From Peptococcaceae bacterium (GTDB lineage Bacteria; Bacillota; Desulfitobacteriia; Desulfitobacteriales; Desulfitobacteriaceae), in the NCBI GenBank assembly GCA_031289815.1, contig JAITOS010000012.1, positions 1-8,026 on the forward strand: DNA of 8,026 bases. The letters run 5' to 3'. Made by a program: the position numbers and the translations under genes. The notes under the pieces are model-generated. The model saw only the letters and a program-made list of their open reading frames with translations. It did no database searches and was not told where the DNA came from. Of this stretch, positions 3,986-8,026 are shown piece by piece (within the stretch, counting starts at the first letter, position 1; every line of letters starts with the position of its first letter).

Positions 3986-6799
3986 ATGAGAGAGGGAAGC
4001 TCACAAAAGACGATGGTGGCCGTCGAGGTTAAAATCAGCGGACAGGATGAGCGGCGGGCGGAAGTGGCCGCCGTTGAGGCTTGGCGTATAGAAGAGGGAA
4101 AAGAAGCGTTGGCGTGTACCTGGGTGATACGCCCGCTTCAATTTGTTTCCGACCAGGTATGGCAGGGACTGGGTATTTCCCAGGAAGCAAGGCAAAAGGC
4201 GGTTTCCCTGGAAGAATGCTATCAGGATATCCTGCGCTTTTTTGAGGGAGCGGTGCTGGTGGGCCCGGAGATCGCCGCTAAAGCAGCGTTTTTGGGACGG
4301 CGGCTGGGCGTGGAAATTCACAATGAATGCTGGGACGTTCTGGAGCTGGCGCGGATTTTTTTCCCCCGGATTCAGGAGACGAAGCTGAAATCACTGGCTG
4401 CAAGGCTGGCGGCTGCGCCCGGTGCGGAGGAGAAGGAGGAGCGGCCTGAGCTTGAGCCGCCGGAAAACAATGCCGGCTTGAGCTGGCGGTTGCTCCGCGC
4501 CTGTTGGCATAAAGGGCTGCGCTTTGACTTGAGCTTTTATCAGGAGGCGGAACCGCTGACGGTGGGCTGGCAGGGCAAAGGCTTTTTCGACGCTTTGCGC
4601 CGGGAAATCAGCAGAAAATTTCCCGACCGGCCCATACGGGTGGATTTGGGGCTGGCCTGGCCGGAAGAGGGCTTGTTTCAGAAGAAAGAAGGAAAAAAAG
4701 CCGTACCGCCCGAGCGCCAATGGGTGGAAGACTGTTTTGCGCCGCGGGGGCTGCTGGAACAGTGTATCGACGGCTTTGAAAATCGTCCCGGACAGAGGAG
4801 CATGGCCAAAGAGGTTCTCGACGGGCTGACCCAGGCCAGACATTGCGTGTTGGAAGCGGGGACGGGCGTAGGGAAATCGCTGGCGTATCTCCTCCCCAGC
4901 GTCTGGTGGGCGCAAAAAACCGGCGGCAAGGTCGTCGTAGCGACCCATACCATTCCCTTGCAGGAACAGATTGTGGCGAAGGATCTGCGGGTGATTGAAG
5001 CGGCGCTGCCGTTCAGCTTTAAGACGGCGCTGGTCAAGGGGAAGAGCAACTACCTGTGCCTGAAAGAATGGCTGTCCTATCTTCGACAGGCGCGGGAAGA
5101 GTCCGTGGGCGAGCGGATTGCGGTGCTGAGCGTCCTGGTCTGGCTGCGGGAAACGTTGGCCGGAGATTTTCAGGAGCTGCCGTATGGGTTAGGCTATAAA
5201 GAGCTTCAGGCCAAAATTCACGCGGATGTAGAAGCCTGTAACGCCGCGAAGTGCGCCCAGGCGGAGCTGTGTTTTTTGTGGCGCGCGCGGCGGCAGGCCA
5301 ACCAGGCGGATCTTTTGATCGTGAATCATTCGTTACTGTTCGCGGATATCAAAACCGGCGGGATGATTCTGCCGGAGTATGACTATCTGGTGATTGACGA
5401 AGCCCATCATCTGTTTGATACGGCGGTGGCGCAGCTCGGCTGTTATCTCAGTCAGGACAGGGTGATCCGGGTTCTGGAGCGGCTTGTACGCGCCAAAGGG
5501 GGGGCTTTTTATACGCAGGTCAGTCAGAAGCTGGGCCGTCTGGCGGCGATCGCTCCCCAGTGCTCCTGGGCGCGCTTCAGAGATTGTCTGGCTGCCTTGC
5601 CGGAAGCGGTGGATCTGGCTAAAAATCAGGCGACGGAATTATTCCTGCTGTTAGAAAGTATTGTGGGAAAACAGGGGTCCCGCAGAATCAGGGAGAGCGA
5701 TCAAAACGCTTCCTGGTGGGAAGGGCTGAACGTCCAATTGGATAACCTGAGCGGGCGGATTGCCGAGATTGACCGGGCTTTGGAAAAGCTGATAGAATTC
5801 ATCGCCGAAGAACATGATGAAGAAATTCAGGATTTGCTTTATGAGATGTCGGGATTGCGCGCCCAACTGGCGATGATCAGCGAGGGGTTTCCCTATTTTC
5901 TGGCGGTGGATCATCCCCAGCGGGTCAGCTGGCTGGAAAAACAGGGGCGGCGCGTCGTCTGGCGCAGCTGCCCGATTGAAGTGAGCGAAACCCTCAGAGA
6001 GTGTTTGTTTAACCGCTTGCACTCGGTGATTCTGACCTCGGCGACCTTGACCGTAGCCGATTCTTTCAACCATTTTTGTCAGGAGATCGGACTGCCGCCG
6101 GACATTCGCTGTGTCCAGGTGGAGTCTCCTTTTTGTTATGAGGAACAGCTGAAATTATTCGTCGTCCGCAGTCTGCTGGACGCGGGTCAGAGTATGAGCG
6201 GCCAGGGAGCGGTTTTAGCTGATTTTTTGGCGCGTGTTGTCCGGATCTGGCAGGGACGGACGCTGGCGCTGTTTACCTCCCACCGCTTATTACAGGAGGT
6301 TTACCAGGCGCTGGAAAGCAAGCTGGAGGATACCGCCCTGCTGGGACAGGGGATCAACGGCGGCCGCAGCGCGATTCTGGACGAGTTCAGGCAAAACAGC
6401 AATACCCTGATTCTGGGGACCAATAGTTTTTGGGAGGGCATTGATCTTCCCGGCGATATCCTGAAATGCGTGATTTTGGTGAAGCTGCCGTTTTGGGCGC
6501 CCGGTATCCCTTTGATTGAGGCGCGCTCTGAATGGCTGGCGCGGCAAAATCAGGATCCGTTTAATGAATATCTGCTGCCGCAGGCGGTGTTGCGGTTTAA
6601 ACAGGGGTTTGGCCGCCTGATTCGTACCAAGACCGATCAGGGGTGTATCATTGTGCTGGACGATCGGATTGTGCAAAAATCCTATGGAAAAATATTTTTG
6701 CGTTCGTTGCCGGTCAGGGAGCTGCAAGCGGCGGCGACAGAGGATATATTGGCCCAAATTACGCGGCTGGAGAAGGCTGAAAATAGAGAAAGCCTTTAA
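3986..6799 (+). CDS. dinG: DinG-family superfamily 2 DNA helicase with exonuclease-like N-terminus
   Basis: The 937-residue length matches Bacillota DinG (about 900-930). Residues 10-140 have the fold pattern of a DnaQ-like DEDDh exonuclease, ending in WDVLELARIFFP and KLKSLAARLA. The catalytic acids look lost: DxE is E14-V-K16, the HNxxFD segment is PEIAAK (94-99), and the final H/D motif is missing. The helicase motifs are intact: Walker A EAGTGVGKS (290-298, Lys297), DEAH (471-474), TSAT (684-687), GTNSFWEGIDLPG (811-823) and QGFGRLIR (873-880). Cys358, Cys418, Cys423 and Cys429 lie between Walker A and DEAH. The last three have the spacing of the [4Fe-4S] ligands of E. coli DinG (Cys194, 199, 205), so a cluster is likely. 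The enzyme should be a 5'-3' helicase that resolves unusual DNA structures or R-loops. An in-frame TGA at 3950 bounds the start. ATG 3986 has a weak GGGGA 11 bases upstream; ATG 4013 is an alternative. Confidence 0.9.
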   Translation: MREGSSQKTMVAVEVKISGQDERRAEVAAVEAWRIEEGKEALACTWVIRPLQFVSDQVWQGLGISQEARQKAVSLEECYQDILRFFEGAVLVGPEIAAKAAFLGRRLGVEIHNECWDVLELARIFFPRIQETKLKSLAARLAAAPGAEEKEERPELEPPENNAGLSWRLLRACWHKGLRFDLSFYQEAEPLTVGWQGKGFFDALRREISRKFPDRPIRVDLGLAWPEEGLFQKKEGKKAVPPERQWVEDCFAPRGLLEQCIDGFENRPGQRSMAKEVLDGLTQARHCVLEAGTGVGKSLAYLLPSVWWAQKTGGKVVVATHTIPLQEQIVAKDLRVIEAALPFSFKTALVKGKSNYLCLKEWLSYLRQAREESVGERIAVLSVLVWLRETLAGDFQELPYGLGYKELQAKIHADVEACNAAKCAQAELCFLWRARRQANQADLLIVNHSLLFADIKTGGMILPEYDYLVIDEAHHLFDTAVAQLGCYLSQDRVIRVLERLVRAKGGAFYTQVSQKLGRLAAIAPQCSWARFRDCLAALPEAVDLAKNQATELFLLLESIVGKQGSRRIRESDQNASWWEGLNVQLDNLSGRIAEIDRALEKLIEFIAEEHDEEIQDLLYEMSGLRAQLAMISEGFPYFLAVDHPQRVSWLEKQGRRVVWRSCPIEVSETLRECLFNRLHSVILTSATLTVADSFNHFCQEIGLPPDIRCVQVESPFCYEEQLKLFVVRSLLDAGQSMSGQGAVLADFLARVVRIWQGRTLALFTSHRLLQEVYQALESKLEDTALLGQGINGGRSAILDEFRQNSNTLILGTNSFWEGIDLPGDILKCVILVKLPFWAPGIPLIEARSEWLARQNQDPFNEYLLPQAVLRFKQGFGRLIRTKTDQGCIIVLDDRIVQKSYGKIFLRSLPVRELQAAATEDILAQITRLEKAENRESL

Positions 6800-6836
6800 A
6801 TATTGCGCTAAAGATGATACACTAGAGAAAAATATC

Positions 6837-6844
6837 AGGGGAGG
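6837..6844 (+). promoter_or_regulatory. Ribosome binding site that fixes the psd start
   Basis: AGGGGAGG ends 7 bases before the GTG at 6852. It is among the strongest Shine-Dalgarno sequences in the window and decides for GTG 6852 over the in-frame upstream codons, which lie inside dinG. Confidence 0.75.
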
Positions 6845-6851
6845 ATGTCGG

Positions 6852-7502
6852 GTGAAACAGTACCCTATTTCGCGGGATGGCTGGCTCTATCTCGGCGTAT
6901 TATTCGTCATAGGCGGCGCGGCTTTTTTCTTTATTCATCCCTGGGCGGCGTTGCTGCCGGCCTTGTTGTTTTGTTTTGTCTTATATTTCTTTCGTAATCC
7001 GGAGCGAACCGGCCCGCAGAGCGATGAGGCTCTTTTCCTGTCCCCGGCGGACGGGGTGGTGATGGACGTCGGCACGGTGTTTGAAGAGCATTTTTTGCAG
7101 GGGGAAAGCATTCGGATTCGGATCTTTTTGAGCGTGTTTAATGTGCACGTGAATCGGGCGCCGATGGCGGGAAAAGTGGTGTTCCGCAAATACCGGAGCG
7201 GGCAAATGCTGCCGGCCTTTAAGGATCACGCCTCCGAGCTGAATGAAAAGAATTATATCGGCTTGGAGCAGGGCGGGGTAAAAATACTGGTGACGCAGGT
7301 GACGGGCTTTATCGCCCGGAGAATTGTTTGCTGGGTGCATGAGGGAGACGCGCTGGAACGGGGAGAGAGATTCGGTTTAATAAAGTTCGGCTCTTGTACG
7401 GAACTTTTTCTGCCCCTGGATGCGCAGGTGTTGGTCAGCAAAGGGCAAAAAGTTCGCGGGGGAGAGAGCGTCGTGGGGAGAGTGAAAGCTAGTGAGCGGT
7501 AG
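6852..7502 (+). CDS. psd: Phosphatidylserine decarboxylase proenzyme
   Basis: This 216-residue protein decarboxylates phosphatidylserine to phosphatidylethanolamine at the inner face of the membrane. It belongs to the compact Psd class. Two hydrophobic helices (about 11-28 and 31-46) precede the conserved FFRNPER (46-52). SPADG (64-68) and FNVHVNRAP (96-104) follow, with His99 as the probable catalytic histidine. Autocleavage should occur in FGSC between Gly180 and Ser181, turning Ser181 into the pyruvoyl cofactor and leaving a small alpha chain of 36 residues. The sequence at this site is GSC rather than the GST of E. coli. The frame is open far upstream into dinG, but GTG 6852 is chosen because AGGGGAGG (6837-6844) lies 7 bases before it and the protein then begins as the family does. 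It follows dinG after 52 bases and overlaps pssA by 11. Confidence 0.92.
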   Translation: MKQYPISRDGWLYLGVLFVIGGAAFFFIHPWAALLPALLFCFVLYFFRNPERTGPQSDEALFLSPADGVVMDVGTVFEEHFLQGESIRIRIFLSVFNVHVNRAPMAGKVVFRKYRSGQMLPAFKDHASELNEKNYIGLEQGGVKILVTQVTGFIARRIVCWVHEGDALERGERFGLIKFGSCTELFLPLDAQVLVSKGQKVRGGESVVGRVKASER

Positions 7503-8025
7503 CGATAAACTGCCGAAATCCCGGATCATACCGAGTGTGATTACGTCGGCGAACCTGTTGTTTGGATTTTTATCGATCCTGTGGGCTATGGAAGGATATA
7601 TGGATGAGGCGGCGGGCTTTATTCTTTTGTCGGTGGTGATGGATACCCTGGACGGCAAGATGGCCAGAAAATTATCGGCTTCGTCGGATTTCGGCAAAGA
7701 GCTGGATTCGCTGAGCGATTTGGTGTCCTTCGGGGTGGCGCCCGCGGTTTTGGCTTACGCCAGCGGGATGTATTTGAAAATAGGCTACGGGGGAGTCGTG
7801 ATCGCGGCGCTGTTTGTCTTGTGCGGCGCTATTCGTCTGGCGCGCTATAACACGATGAACGTATCATCCTATTTTGTGGGCGTGCCGATCACCTTCGCGG
7901 GCGGCTTCATCGCGCTTTTGATGTTGTTTTATAAAATGATTCCCTGGTATGTGATTCCCGTGTGTATGCTGATCCTGTCCTTCCTGATGGTTTCGCGGCT
8001 GAGAGTGAACCGGTTTGGGAAGTGA
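7492..8025 (+). CDS. pssA: CDP-diacylglycerol--serine O-phosphatidyltransferase
   Basis: The product joins CDP-diacylglycerol and L-serine to give phosphatidylserine and CMP, supplying the substrate of the neighbouring Psd. It is an integral membrane enzyme of the CDP-alcohol phosphatidyltransferase family. The complete signature DGx2ARx8Gx3Dx3D is present: Asp54-Gly55, Ala58-Arg59, Gly68, Asp72 and Asp76, the metal- and CDP-binding residues. Hydrophobic segments lie at about 12-32, 40-53, 78-92, 98-112, 130-149 and 151-167. RLARYN (115-120) and FVGVPI (128-133) are typical of the PssA branch rather than of PgsA. At 177 residues it equals Bacillus PssA in length, and the stop at 8023-8025 lies just inside the window, so the gene is complete. 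The GTG start overlaps the end of psd by 11 bases and has GGGGAG (7475-7480) 11 bases upstream, so translation is probably coupled to psd. Confidence 0.93.
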   Translation: MSGSDKLPKSRIIPSVITSANLLFGFLSILWAMEGYMDEAAGFILLSVVMDTLDGKMARKLSASSDFGKELDSLSDLVSFGVAPAVLAYASGMYLKIGYGGVVIAALFVLCGAIRLARYNTMNVSSYFVGVPITFAGGFIALLMLFYKMIPWYVIPVCMLILSFLMVSRLRVNRFGK

Positions 8026-8026
8026 A

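Noticed and set aside
6795..6823. Promoter for psd (TTTAAA, 17-base gap, TACACT)
   Set aside because: Both hexamers match only 4 of 6 bases, and the 52-base gap with no terminator is equally compatible with read-through from dinG.
6651..6851. Longer N-terminal form of Psd starting inside dinG
   Set aside because: It would overlap about 150 bases of dinG, including the helicase C-terminus, adds a basic non-family extension, and ignores the strong ribosome binding site before GTG 6852.

Overview
The window reads as chromosomal DNA of a moderately GC-rich Bacillota (Firmicutes), with a class Negativicutes or related spore-forming lineage as my best guess. The reasons are a flagellum-derived YlqG/YlqH-like gene pair, a long DinG with an N-terminal exonuclease fold, compact Psd and PssA enzymes of the Gram-positive size class, G-rich ribosome binding sites and frequent GTG starts. 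The taxonomic placement is inference; no rRNA or other marker gene is present.

Layout. (1) Positions 1-405: the 3' part of an unrecognised gene, clearly AT-richer (about 42% G+C, about 36% in its first 240 bases) than what follows. (2) 406-480: a short gap with a perfect 10-bp inverted repeat. (3) 481-1008, minus strand: a MarR-family regulator. (4) 1009-1316: a divergent control region with a good sigma-A type promoter facing right, a weaker one facing left, a 19-bp direct repeat that looks like a regulator binding site, and a long T-depleted leader. (5) 1317-1913: a cyclase/kynurenine-formamidase-like hydrolase, probably the target of the MarR protein. (6) 2010-6799: a tight three-gene run made of a FliK/YlqG-like protein with a duplicated N-terminal module, a stand-alone FlhB C-terminal-domain protein (YlqH-like), and a DinG-family helicase. 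(7) 6852-8025: psd and pssA, overlapping by 11 bases.

How the genes work together. MarR plus cyclase look like a self-contained regulated unit. The YlqG/YlqH pair is of flagellar export ancestry, but no other flagellar gene is visible. DinG acts in DNA repair or replication-conflict resolution. PssA makes phosphatidylserine from CDP-diacylglycerol and serine, and Psd decarboxylates it to phosphatidylethanolamine, so the last two genes form a complete two-step membrane lipid pathway.

I see no CRISPR array, tRNA, rRNA, insertion sequence or evident defence system. Nothing here is convincingly an undescribed system. The observations most worth checking are the operator-like repeat with its T-poor leader, the altered metal-site residues in the cyclase, and the degenerate exonuclease domain fused to an apparently Fe-S-type DinG helicase.
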